Counted from the first letter of the stretch, positions 37,041 to 46,417 are shown. The stretch: 64,000 nt of DNA from Planctomycetota bacterium (GCA_016709145.1 JADJEK010000013.1:79205-143204), one strand, 5' to 3'. The notes: a model not told the origin generated them from the sequence alone. Translations and numbers: made by a program.

Positions 37041-37979
37041 TCAGTTCTCCGCTTTGCGCAGGTGCTGCAGCAGCTCCGACGACGTCGACAGCACCAGCGT
37101 GGTGTCGCTGGCGCCGAGCGCGCGCTTCCAGGTCTCGAGCGACTGGAAGAACGCGTAGAACTCCGGGTCCTTCGAGTACGCCTCGGCGTAGATGCGCGAG
37201 GCCTCGGCGTCGGCTTCGCCGCGCAGCGTCTCGGCCTTGCGTTCGGCTTCGGACGCGATGCGACGCAGCTCTTTCTCTTTCTGGCCTTCGATCTCGGCCT
37301 GTCGTCCGCGGCCCTCGGACAAGTACTTCTCGGCGACGCGCTGCCGTTCGGACGTCATGCGGCCGTAGACCTTCTGGCGCGTGCTCTCTTCGTATTCGAT
37401 GCGGCGGAAGCGGAAGTCGACCAGCTCGATGCCGAGTTCGCGCACGCTCGGGCGCGCTTGCTGCAGGATGCCTTCGACGATCTTCTCGCGGCCGACGACG
37501 ATCTTGGTCGCGACCTGCTGCGTGTCGCCGAGGCTGGCGTCGTCGGTGAGCTCGCTCGCGAACGTCCGGTTGGTCGAGCGCACGGCTTCGATCAAGCTGT
37601 GCGACGAGATCCACGTCCGCGTGGCGTTGTCGAGGATGTCGTCGAGACGACTCCGCGCGGCGTCTTCGTCGCGCAGGGTCTTCAGGAACTTCAACGGATC
37701 GGCGATGCGCCAGCGCGCGGTGGTGTCGACGAAGATGAACGTCTTCTCCGCGGTCGGCACGAGGTTGGCGTCGCCGTCCCATTCGAGGATGCGTTCGTCG
37801 AAGCGATGCACTTCGTTCACGAACGGCGTCTTGAAATGCAGTCCGGCTTCACGGATCGGCTCGCCGACCGGATCGCCGAAGTTCGTGATGACGACGGTCT
37901 CGGTCTCGGACACCGTGTAGAGCGCCGCGTTCAGGAGCAACGCGCCGCCGACGACGATCAACAGCACCAGGAACTTCAT
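37041..37979 (-). CDS. hflC: HflC protease modulator (SPFH/band 7 protein)
   Basis: A 312-residue SPFH-domain protein with one N-terminal membrane anchor (about 2-22) and the band 7 sequence 'SETETVVITNFGDPVGEPI', 'AGLHFKTPFVNEVHRFDERI', 'ADPLKFLKTLRDEDAA'. A long charged helix ('EGQKEKELRRIASEAERKAE') precedes the HflC C-terminus 'YAFFQSLETWKRAL'. HflK and HflC form a ring-shaped complex that surrounds and restrains the FtsH protease. The ATG overlaps the hflK stop as ATGA. Identification is strong from pairing and length. Confidence 0.93.
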   Translation of the reverse strand: MKFLVLLIVVGGALLLNAALYTVSETETVVITNFGDPVGEPIREAGLHFKTPFVNEVHRFDERILEWDGDANLVPTAEKTFIFVDTTARWRIADPLKFLKTLRDEDAARSRLDDILDNATRTWISSHSLIEAVRSTNRTFASELTDDASLGDTQQVATKIVVGREKIVEGILQQARPSVRELGIELVDFRFRRIEYEESTRQKVYGRMTSERQRVAEKYLSEGRGRQAEIEGQKEKELRRIASEAERKAETLRGEADAEASRIYAEAYSKDPEFYAFFQSLETWKRALGASDTTLVLSTSSELLQHLRKAEN

Positions 37980-39007
37980 TTCGCACCTCCCGTCGGCGCG
38001 CCCGCGGCGAGATCGAGATGCTGCAGCACGCTTTTCACCTCTTCGTCGACGATCACGGTCTTCGTCATGCGCGGCAGGACCTCGGCGAGCGTCTCGTAGT
38101 AGAGCCGCTTGCGCGTGATCGACTTGGCCTTCGTGTACTCGGTCAGGATCTGCTCGAAGCGCGAGACCTCGCCGAGCGCGCGGTTGACGCGTTCGAGTTT
38201 GTAACCCTCGGCGGTGCTGACCACCTGTTCGGCCTGCCCGCGCGCGGCGGGGATGATCTGGTTGAACGAGCGCAGGGCCTCGTTGATCATCGTGTTCTTC
38301 TCTTGTTCGGCGTTGTTGACCGACGTGAACGCGGCCGCGACCGGGCCCGGCGGCAACGCGCTTTGCAGCACCACGCGCTCGACGTGGATGCCGCATTGGT
38401 AGAGGTCCATCGCGGCTTGCAGGTGGCGCAGCGACTCGACCTCGATCTCGGTGCGGTTCTTGCCGAGCACTTCGTCGATGCCGGAATCGCCGACGACGCC
38501 GCGCATCGCCGATTCGGCGAGGGCGCGCAACGTGCGTTCCGGATCACGCACGTTGAACAGGTAGTTCTTGGCGTCGCTGATGCGGTACTGGACCGAGAAC
38601 TCGACGTCGGCCTGGTTCAAGTCGCCGGTGAGCATCAACGATTCACGCGTGAAGTCGTTGCCCGAGTAGCGCGTGCTGGCGCCGGTGTAGCCGAACTGCT
38701 GCAGGTCGTCGAAGACCGTGCCGTCGTCGTTGACGCTGCGGAAGCCGAACTCCTGCTTGCGCACCAGGTCGACGCGGATCTTGGTGGCCTGCTCGATGCC
38801 GAGCGGCAGCTTGAAGTGCAGGCCCGGCGGCGCGATGCGGTTGAACGCGCCGAAGCGCGTGATGACCGCCTGCTGCCCGGCCTCGACGGTGAACCAGAAC
38901 GACGACACCGTCGCGAGCAGCACGACGACGACCGCGACGACCTTGATCGTGTTCAGCGCACGTCGCGTCTTCTCGGGGTCGTTTGGGATCTTGCGCATCT
39001 GCACCAT
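37976..39007 (-). CDS. hflK: HflK protease modulator (SPFH/band 7 protein)
   Basis: A 343-residue SPFH protein with one membrane helix (about 17-40). Band 7 motifs include 'VEAGQQAVITRFGAFNRI' and 'PPGLHFKLPLGIEQATKI'. HflK-specific features include 'DVEFSVQYRISDAKNYLFNV' and 'GIDEVLGKNRTEIEVESLRH'. Partner of HflC in the FtsH-regulating membrane complex. The ATG at 39007 follows a strong GGAGAGGAG; an in-frame ATG at 39073 was rejected because its extra residues look like shadow sequence. First gene of hflK-hflC-small membrane protein. The upstream gap contains the palindrome at 39183-39196. Confidence 0.92.
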   Translation of the reverse strand: MVQMRKIPNDPEKTRRALNTIKVVAVVVVLLATVSSFWFTVEAGQQAVITRFGAFNRIAPPGLHFKLPLGIEQATKIRVDLVRKQEFGFRSVNDDGTVFDDLQQFGYTGASTRYSGNDFTRESLMLTGDLNQADVEFSVQYRISDAKNYLFNVRDPERTLRALAESAMRGVVGDSGIDEVLGKNRTEIEVESLRHLQAAMDLYQCGIHVERVVLQSALPPGPVAAAFTSVNNAEQEKNTMINEALRSFNQIIPAARGQAEQVVSTAEGYKLERVNRALGEVSRFEQILTEYTKAKSITRKRLYYETLAEVLPRMTKTVIVDEEVKSVLQHLDLAAGAPTGGAK

Positions 39008-39182
39008 GGGGACTCCTCTCCTGCAAGGAGCGAACCGGCGCCGGCCTGCGCACGGACGCGCGAACATACGCATGCGGAGTCGGCGCGCCAGGGCGCGCCT
39101 CCGAACTCGTCACAGGATCCGAGTTTCGCGGTGTGAGTCACGCAAAGCTCGGATGAACTCCTTCCGAACCGCGGAATCTCGC

Positions 39183-39196
39183 AACCGTTCACGGTT
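39183..39196. promoter_or_regulatory. Perfect palindrome AACCGT-TC-ACGGTT in divergent gap
   Basis: Six-base arms AACCGT and ACGGTT flank TC in the 269-bp gap between divergent hflK and the thioredoxin/HEAT gene. It is a plausible operator for a dimeric repressor, but no regulator was assigned. Confidence 0.3.
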
Positions 39197-39276
39197 TCAG
39201 TGAAAGAAGCCATGAACGGATTCGTCCCCGTGTCGTCTCACGAGGTCTCCGGTCCATCGATCGAGGGGTGCCGCCG

Positions 39277-40515
39277 ATGCTCGCAGCCGCTGTCTTGGCC
39301 TTGAGCGTGCTCGCCGACCAGGTCGCCTGGGAGAAGGAGTTCGATGCCGCGTTCGCGTCGGCGAAGGCGCGCAACGTGCCGGTGCTCGTCTGCTTCAACA
39401 TGAACGGCGAGCCGGCCAGCGACGGCATGGTGGCGGTCTACAAGGACCCGGAGTTCGTCGCCCGCAGCAAGGACTTCGTCTGCATCATCGCCAGCACGTT
39501 CTTCCACAATCCCGAGGAGTCGACGGCGCCCTGCCCGCGCTTCGGGACGGTCACGTGTGCCGAGCACCACAAGCTCGAGATCAAGACCTCCGACGCGTTC
39601 ATCGGGACCGATGCCGTGATCAGTCCGCAGCACGTGCTGGTGTCGCCGGACAAGAAAGTGCTGACGCGCCGCGCCTACGTCATCAGCAAGAACGACCTGC
39701 TGAAGATGATGCGGGTCGCGGAGAAGGCGCTGCAAGCCGGCGCCGGCGGCGCCGAGGAACACGACGTCGCCAAGCAGATCGACGACCTGATCAAGGTCGC
39801 GAAGGACCGCAACGCCGAGCGCCGCAAGCCGGCGATCGCCGAGCTCGGCAAGATCGACGATCTGCGCGCACGGGACGCGCTGTTCTCGTTGCTCGGTCCG
39901 AAGGTGATGGACGACACGCGAGCCGACGCACTCGACGCGCTCGCGAACAAGGGCAACTACGACGCGCTGCCCCACGTCGTCGAGCGCCTGACGGACTCCA
40001 ACACCAACGTCGTCCGTCACGCGATCGTGGCGCTGGAGAAGATCGGACTTCCGGCCGCGATCGCTCCGTTGACGAAGTTGTGGAAGAAGAAGCCGATGGC
40101 GATGGTGGCCTGCGAGATCCCGCGCGCGCTCGTCGCCTGCGATCCGAAGAGCGCCGAGGTCCAGGCGCTGGTCAAGAAGGCGTGCGTCGCCAAGGAGTCG
40201 CTCGTCGAGCTCAACGCGCTCGTCGCGTTGCGCGTCCTGCCGCCGGACGCGGAAACGCGCAAGGTCCTCGCGGAGAAGCTGACCGACAACAACGGCAACG
40301 TCCGCGGCGTCGCGGTGTGGACGATCGGCGGCATGCGCGACGTCGAGCTGAAGAGCGAACTCGAGTCCCAGGCGGCGAAAGAAGCGAACGTCGACGTCCG
40401 GACGTGCATCGACCTCGCGCTGAAGAGCTTGGCGCTCGACCCGAAAGCGAAGCCGCTGCCGGAGCTCGAGATGATGCTCGACAAGTTCCTCGAGAGCGAC
40501 TTCGAGCGCTCGTGA
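39277..40515 (+). CDS. Secreted thioredoxin-fold/HEAT-repeat protein
   Basis: A 412-residue protein with a short N-terminal hydrophobic signal. Residues about 18-150 look like a thioredoxin-like domain ('EKEFDAAFASAKARNVPVLV', 'VSPDKKVLTRRAYVISKNDL') but lack a CxxC at the usual site. Residues about 165-400 are HEAT/PBS-lyase-type helical repeats ('DALDALANKGNYDALPHVVE', 'DSNTNVVRHAIVALEKIGLP', 'DNNGNVRGVAVWTIGG'). Such chimeras are common in planctomycetes; function unknown. The ATG at 39277 follows GAGG; an in-frame GTG is at 39268. The stop abuts the mrp stop with no gap (TGATCA). Confidence 0.82.
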   Translation: MLAAAVLALSVLADQVAWEKEFDAAFASAKARNVPVLVCFNMNGEPASDGMVAVYKDPEFVARSKDFVCIIASTFFHNPEESTAPCPRFGTVTCAEHHKLEIKTSDAFIGTDAVISPQHVLVSPDKKVLTRRAYVISKNDLLKMMRVAEKALQAGAGGAEEHDVAKQIDDLIKVAKDRNAERRKPAIAELGKIDDLRARDALFSLLGPKVMDDTRADALDALANKGNYDALPHVVERLTDSNTNVVRHAIVALEKIGLPAAIAPLTKLWKKKPMAMVACEIPRALVACDPKSAEVQALVKKACVAKESLVELNALVALRVLPPDAETRKVLAEKLTDNNGNVRGVAVWTIGGMRDVELKSELESQAAKEANVDVRTCIDLALKSLALDPKAKPLPELEMMLDKFLESDFERS

Positions 40516-41889
40516 TCAGCGCGCGGCGCGTCCTTCGACGCACGCCGGGCATTCGCACGACTGGCGCAGTCGATCGAACGTGTACAGCCCGGTGCTGTGA
40601 TTGTCGGTCCACGTGATCTGCAACGCGTAGCGACCGCTCTGCTCGATCAGCTTCGGCCGCACGTTCGGATCGATGAACTCGAGCACGATGCGACGCTTGC
40701 CGGTTCGTTCGTCGACGCACTGCGCGCACGCGCACTGGAAGCGCAAGCGCTGGAAGTTGTGCTTCGAGATGTGACCGTCGTCCCACGCGATCTGGAGTTG
40801 CTCGCCGCCGGCATCGACGTCGATCGGTGCGCCGGTCGCGGCCTGACTCATCGTCACCGTCGACAACGCCGCGGCGACGCGCTGCGCGAGATCGAGGAAC
40901 GCACGCGCGGTATCGCTGCCGGGTTCGGCCACGACCACCGGGATGCCCTTGTCGCCGAGCCCGGCGAGCTTCGGCTCGATCGGGATCTCGCCGAGCAAGG
41001 GAACGCCCCAGCGCTTGTAGGGCGCTTCGCCGCCTTCGGGGCGGAAGATGTTGTATTTGCGACCGGTGTCGGGAGCGACGAAGTAGCTCATGTTCTCGAC
41101 CACGCCGAGCACGGGGACCTTGACCGCGCCGAACATCTTCAGGCCGCGGCTCGCGACCTCGGATGCGACGTCCTGCGGCGTGGTGACGATGACCGCGCCG
41201 GTGATGTTCGCGCTCTGCGTCAGCGTGATCTGCACGTCGCCCGTGCCGGGCGGCAGGTCGACGACGAGGTAATCGAGATCACCCCAGTCGACCTTCGTCA
41301 GGAATTGCTGGATCAAGCCCGACGCCATCGGGCCGCGCCAGACGACGGGGGACTGGTCGTTGACGAGCATGCCCATCGACATGAACTTCATGCCGTGCGC
41401 TTCGAACGGGCGCAGCATGCCTTCGGGCGTCGCTTGCGCTTGTCCCTTGCCGCCGACCATGCGCGCGACCGACGGGCCGTAGACGTCCGCGTCCATCAAG
41501 CCCACGCGCGCGCCGATCTTCGCGAGCGCCGCGGCGAGGTTCACGGCAACCGTCGACTTGCCGACGCCGCCCTTGCCCGATGCCACGGCGAGCACGTTGC
41601 GGACTCCCGGTAACACCGGCCCGCTCGCGTTCGCCGCGGATCGCACCTGGGCCGTCATCTTGACGTCGACGCTCGTGACGCCCGGGAGTGCGCGCAGGAG
41701 TTGCTCGCACTCGGCCTTCAAGCGGTCCTTCACGGGACAAGCCGGCGTGGTGAGTTCGACCACCACGGCGACTTTGCCACCGTCGATCGCGACGTCCTTC
41801 ACGAACCCGAGGCTGACGATGTCGCGATGCAAGTCGGGGTCGATCACCGCGCGGAGCGCATCGAGGACGGCGGCGGGTTTGAGGGCCAT
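40516..41889 (-). CDS. mrp: Mrp/NBP35 family Fe-S carrier ATPase fused to DUF971
   Basis: A 457-residue protein with three parts. Residues 1-85 are a MIP18/DUF59 domain ('PACPVKDRL'). Residues about 95-350 form the Mrp deviant Walker ATPase (SGKGGVGKST at 104-113, 'GLMDADVYGPSVARMVGG', 'DYLVVDLPPGTGDVQITL'). Residues about 365-455 form a DUF971/GBBH-like domain with cysteine pairs ('RFQCACAQCVDERTGKRR', 'SCECPACVEG'). Mrp proteins carry and insert Fe-S clusters. The usual CxxC near the ATPase end is not obvious, while the added domain offers cysteines. The ATG at 41889 follows GGAG. It converges head-on with the HEAT gene. Confidence 0.93.
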   Translation of the reverse strand: MALKPAAVLDALRAVIDPDLHRDIVSLGFVKDVAIDGGKVAVVVELTTPACPVKDRLKAECEQLLRALPGVTSVDVKMTAQVRSAANASGPVLPGVRNVLAVASGKGGVGKSTVAVNLAAALAKIGARVGLMDADVYGPSVARMVGGKGQAQATPEGMLRPFEAHGMKFMSMGMLVNDQSPVVWRGPMASGLIQQFLTKVDWGDLDYLVVDLPPGTGDVQITLTQSANITGAVIVTTPQDVASEVASRGLKMFGAVKVPVLGVVENMSYFVAPDTGRKYNIFRPEGGEAPYKRWGVPLLGEIPIEPKLAGLGDKGIPVVVAEPGSDTARAFLDLAQRVAAALSTVTMSQAATGAPIDVDAGGEQLQIAWDDGHISKHNFQRLRFQCACAQCVDERTGKRRIVLEFIDPNVRPKLIEQSGRYALQITWTDNHSTGLYTFDRLRQSCECPACVEGRAAR

Positions 41890-42009
41890 GCGAGAGACTC
41901 CAGCGGAGTTGCGGACGGGAGTGGATCGGACGGGCACGAACGGCGCGCGCGGCCGCCGGCTCCCCCGAGTAGGGGCATCCGACGGCCGCGCGTCACCGCG
42001 TTCGAGGAG

Positions 42010-43755
42010 TCAAGCGAGGCGCGTGTTCAACTCGTCGAGCTGCTGCTTCATGGCGGGCGGCAGGCGCTCGCCGAATTGGCCGAAGAACTCGGCGATGCCC
42101 TTGGCTTCGTTCGCCCACTCGGTCTTGTCGACGGCGAGCAGGTCCTTCATTTGATCCGGCGAGATGTCGAGGCCTTGCGTCGAGATGGCGCCCGCCGCCG
42201 GCACGTGGCCGATCGGGGTCGTCGTCGCGGCACCCTTGCCCTCGCAGCGCTCGAGGATCCACTGCAGCACGCGCATGTTCTGGCCGAATCCCGGCCACAG
42301 GAACTTGCCGTTCTTGTCCTTACGGAACCAGTTGACGTGGAACACCTTCGGCGCCTTCGCCGACTTCGCGCCCATCTTCAACCAGTGGCCGAAGTAGTCG
42401 CCCATGTTGTAGCCACAGAACGGCAGCATCGCGAACGGGTCGCGACGCACGATGCCGACGGCACCGGTCGCCGCCGCGGTCGTCTCCGAGCCCATGCCCG
42501 CGCCGACGAACACCCCGTGGTTCCAATCGAACGCCTGGAACACGAGCGGCATCGTGGTTGCGCGACGGCCACCGAAGATGAATGCCGAGATCGGCACGCC
42601 CTTCGGGTTCTCCATCTCCGGCGAGGCGCTCGGGCACTGCTTCGCAGGGGCCGTGAAGCGCGCGTTCGGATGGGCCGCCTTCTCCTTCGAGTCGGGCGTC
42701 CAGGGGTTGCCCTTCCAATCGGTCGCCTTCGCGGGCGGCTTGCCGAAGCCTTCCCACCACGGCTGTCGATCTTCGGTCACCGCGACATTCGTGAAGATCG
42801 AGTTCTTGCGCAGCGCCGCGATCGCGTTCGGGTTGGTGTCGTCGCCGGTGCCCGGCGCGACTCCGAAGAATCCGGCTTCCGGGTTGATCGCCCAGAGTTG
42901 ACCATCGTCGCCGTAGCGCAACCAGGCGATGTCGTCGCCGACCGTCCAGACCTTCCAGCCCTTGAACTCCGGCGGCGGCACCAGCATCGCGAGGTTGGTC
43001 TTGCCGCAAGCCGAGGGGAACGCCGCGGCGACGTACTTCGTGACGCCCTGTGGGCTTTGCACGCCGAGGATGAGCATGTGCTCGGCCATCCACTCCTGAT
43101 CGCGGCCCATGTTCGAAGCGATGCGCAGCGCGAAGCACTTCTTGCCGAGCAGCGCGTTGCCGCCGTAGCCCGAGCCGATCGACCAGATCTCGCGCGACTT
43201 CGGGAAGTGGCAGATGAAGCGCTTCTCGGGGTTCAGCTCGCCGATCGAGTGCAGGCCCTTGCAGAACTCCGTGGCCGAGCCGAGGTGCTCGAGCGCGACG
43301 TTGCCCATGCGCGTCATCGTGCGCATGTTGGCGACGACGTACGGTGAGTCGGTGATCTCGACGCCGACTTTCGACAGGCGCGACGAGGCCGGGCCCATCA
43401 GGTACGGGATCACGTACATCGTCCGGCCCTTCATGCAGCCGGAGAACAGCGGCCAGACCTTGGCCTTGGCGTCGGCGGGCGACATCCAATTGTTGGTCGG
43501 CCCGGCGTCGTCCTTCGAGTCGGAGCAGATGAAGGTCAAGTGCTCGACGCGCGCGACGTCGCTCGAATGCGAGCGGTGCAGGTAGCAGTTCGGCCACTTC
43601 TGCTGATCGAGCTCGATCAGCGTTCCGTCCTTCAGCATCAGCTGGACCAGGGCGTCGTATTCGGCCTGCGAGCCGTCGCACCAGTGGATGCGATCCGGCT
43701 GCGTGACGGCGGCCATCTCCTTGACCCAAGACTCGATCGCGGCGTTGCGCGTCAT
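42010..43755 (-). CDS. pckG: Phosphoenolpyruvate carboxykinase (GTP)
   Basis: A 581-residue GTP-dependent PEP carboxykinase, close to the usual length. The phosphate-binding loop '[12 protein letters not shown]' contains the reactive cysteine of the GTP class. '[20 protein letters not shown]', '[20 protein letters not shown]' and '[20 protein letters not shown]' are diagnostic. It interconverts oxaloacetate + GTP and PEP + CO2 + GDP, the first committed gluconeogenic step. The ATG at 43755 (after AGGAA) was preferred over 43776. It stands alone between mrp and the spondin-domain gene; no regulatory site was identified. Confidence 0.97.
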   Translation of the reverse strand: MTRNAAIESWVKEMAAVTQPDRIHWCDGSQAEYDALVQLMLKDGTLIELDQQKWPNCYLHRSHSSDVARVEHLTFICSDSKDDAGPTNNWMSPADAKAKVWPLFSGCMKGRTMYVIPYLMGPASSRLSKVGVEITDSPYVVANMRTMTRMGNVALEHLGSATEFCKGLHSIGELNPEKRFICHFPKSREIWSIGSGYGGNALLGKKCFALRIASNMGRDQEWMAEHMLILGVQSPQGVTKYVAAAFPSACGKTNLAMLVPPPEFKGWKVWTVGDDIAWLRYGDDGQLWAINPEAGFFGVAPGTGDDTNPNAIAALRKNSIFTNVAVTEDRQPWWEGFGKPPAKATDWKGNPWTPDSKEKAAHPNARFTAPAKQCPSASPEMENPKGVPISAFIFGGRRATTMPLVFQAFDWNHGVFVGAGMGSETTAAATGAVGIVRRDPFAMLPFCGYNMGDYFGHWLKMGAKSAKAPKVFHVNWFRKDKNGKFLWPGFGQNMRVLQWILERCEGKGAATTTPIGHVPAAGAISTQGLDISPDQMKDLLAVDKTEWANEAKGIAEFFGQFGERLPPAMKQQLDELNTRLA

Positions 43756-44072
43756 AGCGTGTCGGTTCCTGTGCAAATGAGGGGCATCGAGGAAACGGCC
43801 GATTTTGACACGCGATCCGGGCGGAAGGAAGGGCCGCGTCGGCGGCGAAGCGTCGCGGTGGTGGAAGACCGTCGACGCAACCGGCTCCGGAACGGGGACC
43901 TAGGAGCGCACGCCGACCACGTGATGGCCGTCCAAGTCGCACTCGGAGCGGCGAATGCGCGATGCCGCGACGTCGGGAACTCGGACACCGCGGCGCCCGA
44001 CTCGCATCGAAGGCCGGCGCCGGTGTCCCTGGGCGAATCCTCTCGCAACCGGGACACCGACCGGAGATCCCC
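43756..44072. other. Divergent intergenic region with leader hairpin
   Basis: No gene is supported in these 317 bases between divergent pckG and the spondin-domain gene. CGGTGTCCC (44021-44029) can pair with GGGACACCG (44051-44059) around a 21-nt loop, ending 13 nt before the spondin gene ATG; a related GGACACCG occurs near 43983. GGAG at 44062-44065 is the likely ribosome site. Confidence 0.4.
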
Positions 44073-44747
44073 ATGTCGAAACGCATGTTCATCGTTCCGT
44101 TCGTCGTCGTCGCGGCCGCAGTCGCTTCGGCATCGTCGTCCCGTTCGAGCCCGTCACCCGCTTTCGATCCGACGTCCGAGACCGCTGTGTACCGCGTCAC
44201 GTTCACGTCGACCTGGACGGACGTCACGCATCCGGGCGCGTTCCCGGCCGGTGGGCACTACTCGGCGCTGGTCGGTGCGACGCATCGCGGCAACACGCGC
44301 TTTTGGCACAAGCGCGGCCATGCCTCGTACGGCATCGAGGCGATGGCCGAGGACGGCGATCCGTATCCGCTCGCGGAACGTGTGGAGGCGCGCATCGCGC
44401 AGGGTCGTGCGGATCAGGTGCTGCTCGGCTCGGGGCTCGCGTCGCCGGGTTCCACCTCGATCGTGTTCACGGCGCGACGCGACTTCGCCTACCTGACCCT
44501 GGTGTCGATGTTGGCGCCGAGTCCGGACTGGTTCGTCGGCGTATCGAGGTTGCCGTTGCGCGCGGGCGAGGTCTGGACGCCGACGATCGAGATCCCGCTG
44601 CGTCCGTGGGACGCCGGGACCGACCAGGGCAAGTCGTTCAACTCCGACGATGCGGACTCGAGCGGCGTCGTGCGGCGCGTGCGGAACAAGTACTTCAAAA
44701 ACTCGTCGCCGCCGGTCGGCACGTTCACGATCGAGCGCATCGGCTGA
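44073..44747 (+). CDS. Secreted spondin-domain-like protein
   Basis: A 224-residue exported protein with a signal peptide (about 1-22) and a Ser-rich spacer. The rest resembles the Spondin_N domain: 'AVYRVTFTSTWTDVTHPGAF', 'GGHYSALVGATHRGNTRFW', 'FAYLTLVSMLAPSPDWFVGV' and an Asp-rich 'WDAGTDQGKSFNSDDADSSG'. Spondin domains are known from animal matrix proteins and occur in scattered marine bacteria as secreted proteins of unknown function. The aspartates may bind calcium; this is inferred. The ATG at 44073 follows GGAGATCCCC. It is a single-domain protein without attachment sequence. Confidence 0.8.
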   Translation: MSKRMFIVPFVVVAAAVASASSSRSSPSPAFDPTSETAVYRVTFTSTWTDVTHPGAFPAGGHYSALVGATHRGNTRFWHKRGHASYGIEAMAEDGDPYPLAERVEARIAQGRADQVLLGSGLASPGSTSIVFTARRDFAYLTLVSMLAPSPDWFVGVSRLPLRAGEVWTPTIEIPLRPWDAGTDQGKSFNSDDADSSGVVRRVRNKYFKNSSPPVGTFTIERIG

Positions 44748-44847
44748 TCGGTCGGTCCGGGTCGGCGAGCGTCGGGGCGCGCGGACGATCGGCCTCGCGC
44801 GACGCATGGTTCGAACGAGGCCGTGAACCTCGCGTCGATCGGTTTGC

Positions 44848-44853
44848 TACCGT
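44848..44853 (+). promoter_or_regulatory. Putative extended -10 of rimP-like gene
   Basis: TGCTACCGT contains a TACCGT -10-like box that ends 7 nt before the ATG at 44861. This spacing would give a leaderless mRNA; there is no Shine-Dalgarno sequence. Inferred by eye. Confidence 0.35.
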
Positions 44854-44860
44854 CCCGCGC

Positions 44861-45388
44861 ATGCGACACGACGACGAGGACATCCACGATCACCACCCGC
44901 CGCGCGAGCAGCGCATGCGCAAGAAGGACAAGAAGCCCGCGCCGCCGATGCCGACCTCGGTCGTCCTCGAAGCCGCGCAGACCGTGGTGACCGCGCTGCA
45001 CTGCGAGTTGCTCGAGCACTCGGTGCACCCCGGTGGCCGCGCGCGCTTCGTCGTCGATCGCGATCTGGGCGTCGTCGACGCCGACTTGCTCGTCGACCTC
45101 GTGCGCGGACTGCATCAGGAACTGACCACGCGCGGTCTCGACCCGACCGACTACGAGATCGAGTTCGAATCACCCGGCAATCACCGACTGTTGTCGACTC
45201 CGCGCCACGTCGAGCGCTTCGTCGGTCAACGCGTGCGAGCGCTGTTGACGGTCCCGATCGAGGGCCGCAGTTCGATCGTCGGCAAGCTGCTCGGGATCGA
45301 TGCGGGCCGACCGGTCGTGTTGTCCGACGACGGTCGGCGCGTGACGTTGGAGCCGCACGAGATCCGCGAGCTCCGATTGCACGGGTGA
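44861..45388 (+). CDS. rimP: RimP-like ribosome maturation factor
   Basis: A 175-residue protein whose residues about 35-175 follow the RimP fold order: an N-terminal alpha/beta part ('HPGGRARFVVDRDLGVVDAD'), the conserved junction 'YEIEFESPGNHRLLSTPRHV' (compare ExSSPGxxRxL in RimP) and a C-terminal SH3-like part ('GRSSIVGKLLGIDAGRPVVL'). RimP assists 30S subunit assembly. The N-terminus has an added Asp/His- and Lys-rich extension of about 30 residues. It is not next to nusA and infB as in most bacteria, so orthology is likely but not certain. A TACCGT -10-like box 7 nt upstream suggests a leaderless mRNA. Confidence 0.72.
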   Translation: MRHDDEDIHDHHPPREQRMRKKDKKPAPPMPTSVVLEAAQTVVTALHCELLEHSVHPGGRARFVVDRDLGVVDADLLVDLVRGLHQELTTRGLDPTDYEIEFESPGNHRLLSTPRHVERFVGQRVRALLTVPIEGRSSIVGKLLGIDAGRPVVLSDDGRRVTLEPHEIRELRLHG

Positions 45389-45419
45389 TCCTGTCCGCGC
45401 ACGGACCGCCGGCCGCGGC

Positions 45420-46289
45420 TCAGTCGTCCGTCATCAGGTCTTCGGTGGTCGCGAACACGTATTCCTTCGCGCCGATCCCGATGACGAGGAACGACCCGTC
45501 CTTCGAGGACTCGAACGCCGCGATCATCGTCTTGCCGGGCTTCGCCGCGTCGCGCGTCTGACCCCTCACGAACGCGAGGCTGCTGGTTTCGCCGGCCTTC
45601 AGGAACGTCAGCTTCGGCTCGTCGCCGCCGTTCAGCATCACGTCGCGCAGGATCTTGCCCTTCTTGGCGTCGGCCTTCGCGATCTGGATCTGCTGCGCGG
45701 CCGCGGTCTTCGCCAGGGCTTCGAGATCGGCGCGCTCGAGGTACGTGAACTCGGTCGCGGTGTCCTTGAACTTGCCCTTGATGGTCTTCGCCTTCGCCGT
45801 GGTGAACGGGGCGTTCAGCTCGTTCGGACCGAAGCGCACCGTGAACACGTAGCCTTCGCCGTCCTTGTTCTTCGGGAAGCCGATCTCGAGCGACTTCGCC
45901 TGCTTCTTCGGGTCGAGGTCGTAGTGCTTCAACGCCGCCTTGGCTTCGGCCGCGCCGCCGCCGTAGTTGGTGCCGTCGTGATGGAACACGAGCTGGTAGC
46001 CGTCGGCGCCGCCCGAGGTCAGGCCGACGTTGCACTGTCCGGGGAACAGCACGGCGTCCTCGAAGATCAGACCGCCCGCGGTGTCCAACGTCGTCGCGCC
46101 GCCCGAGCCGAGGCGCCAGTTGCGCTGCGATTGCCATTGCGACGCGAACTCGTCGCGCCACGTCGGCGAGCCGTAGACGATCTTCATCTTGCCGCCCGGC
46201 GTCGCGTTGATCTCGGACGGCGGTCCCTTGTCGCCGGCCAGCAGAGAGGCAAGCGCGACGATGGCGAACACGGGCGGAGCGAACTGCAT
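45420..46289 (-). CDS. Secreted DUF2911-like protein
   Basis: A 289-residue protein with a signal peptide (about 1-19). The N-terminal half, 'GGKMKIVYGSPTWRDEF' with 'NWRLGSGGATTLDTAGGLIF' and 'FPGQCNVGLTSGGADGYQLV', has the order of elements seen in DUF2911 (YGSP, WR.G...ATT, ...G.Y). The C-terminal half, rich in Lys/Ala, carries no recognised domain and ends in 'FATTEDLMTDD'. Function unknown; export to the periplasm or outside is likely. The ATG at 46289 follows GAGGAG. It is divergent from transketolase. Confidence 0.7.
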   Translation of the reverse strand: MQFAPPVFAIVALASLLAGDKGPPSEINATPGGKMKIVYGSPTWRDEFASQWQSQRNWRLGSGGATTLDTAGGLIFEDAVLFPGQCNVGLTSGGADGYQLVFHHDGTNYGGGAAEAKAALKHYDLDPKKQAKSLEIGFPKNKDGEGYVFTVRFGPNELNAPFTTAKAKTIKGKFKDTATEFTYLERADLEALAKTAAAQQIQIAKADAKKGKILRDVMLNGGDEPKLTFLKAGETSSLAFVRGQTRDAAKPGKTMIAAFESSKDGSFLVIGIGAKEYVFATTEDLMTDD

Positions 46290-46417
46290 CGACGGTCTCC
46301 TCGGGTAGGGCTTGGGGGACGGGGCTGCTTGGCCCGCTCGGCGGGGGACGGCTGGATTCGGCGCGACGCTGGACGATTGGCTTGCGGCGCGGCCTCGTGA
46401 GCGACGCCGGTGGCCGC

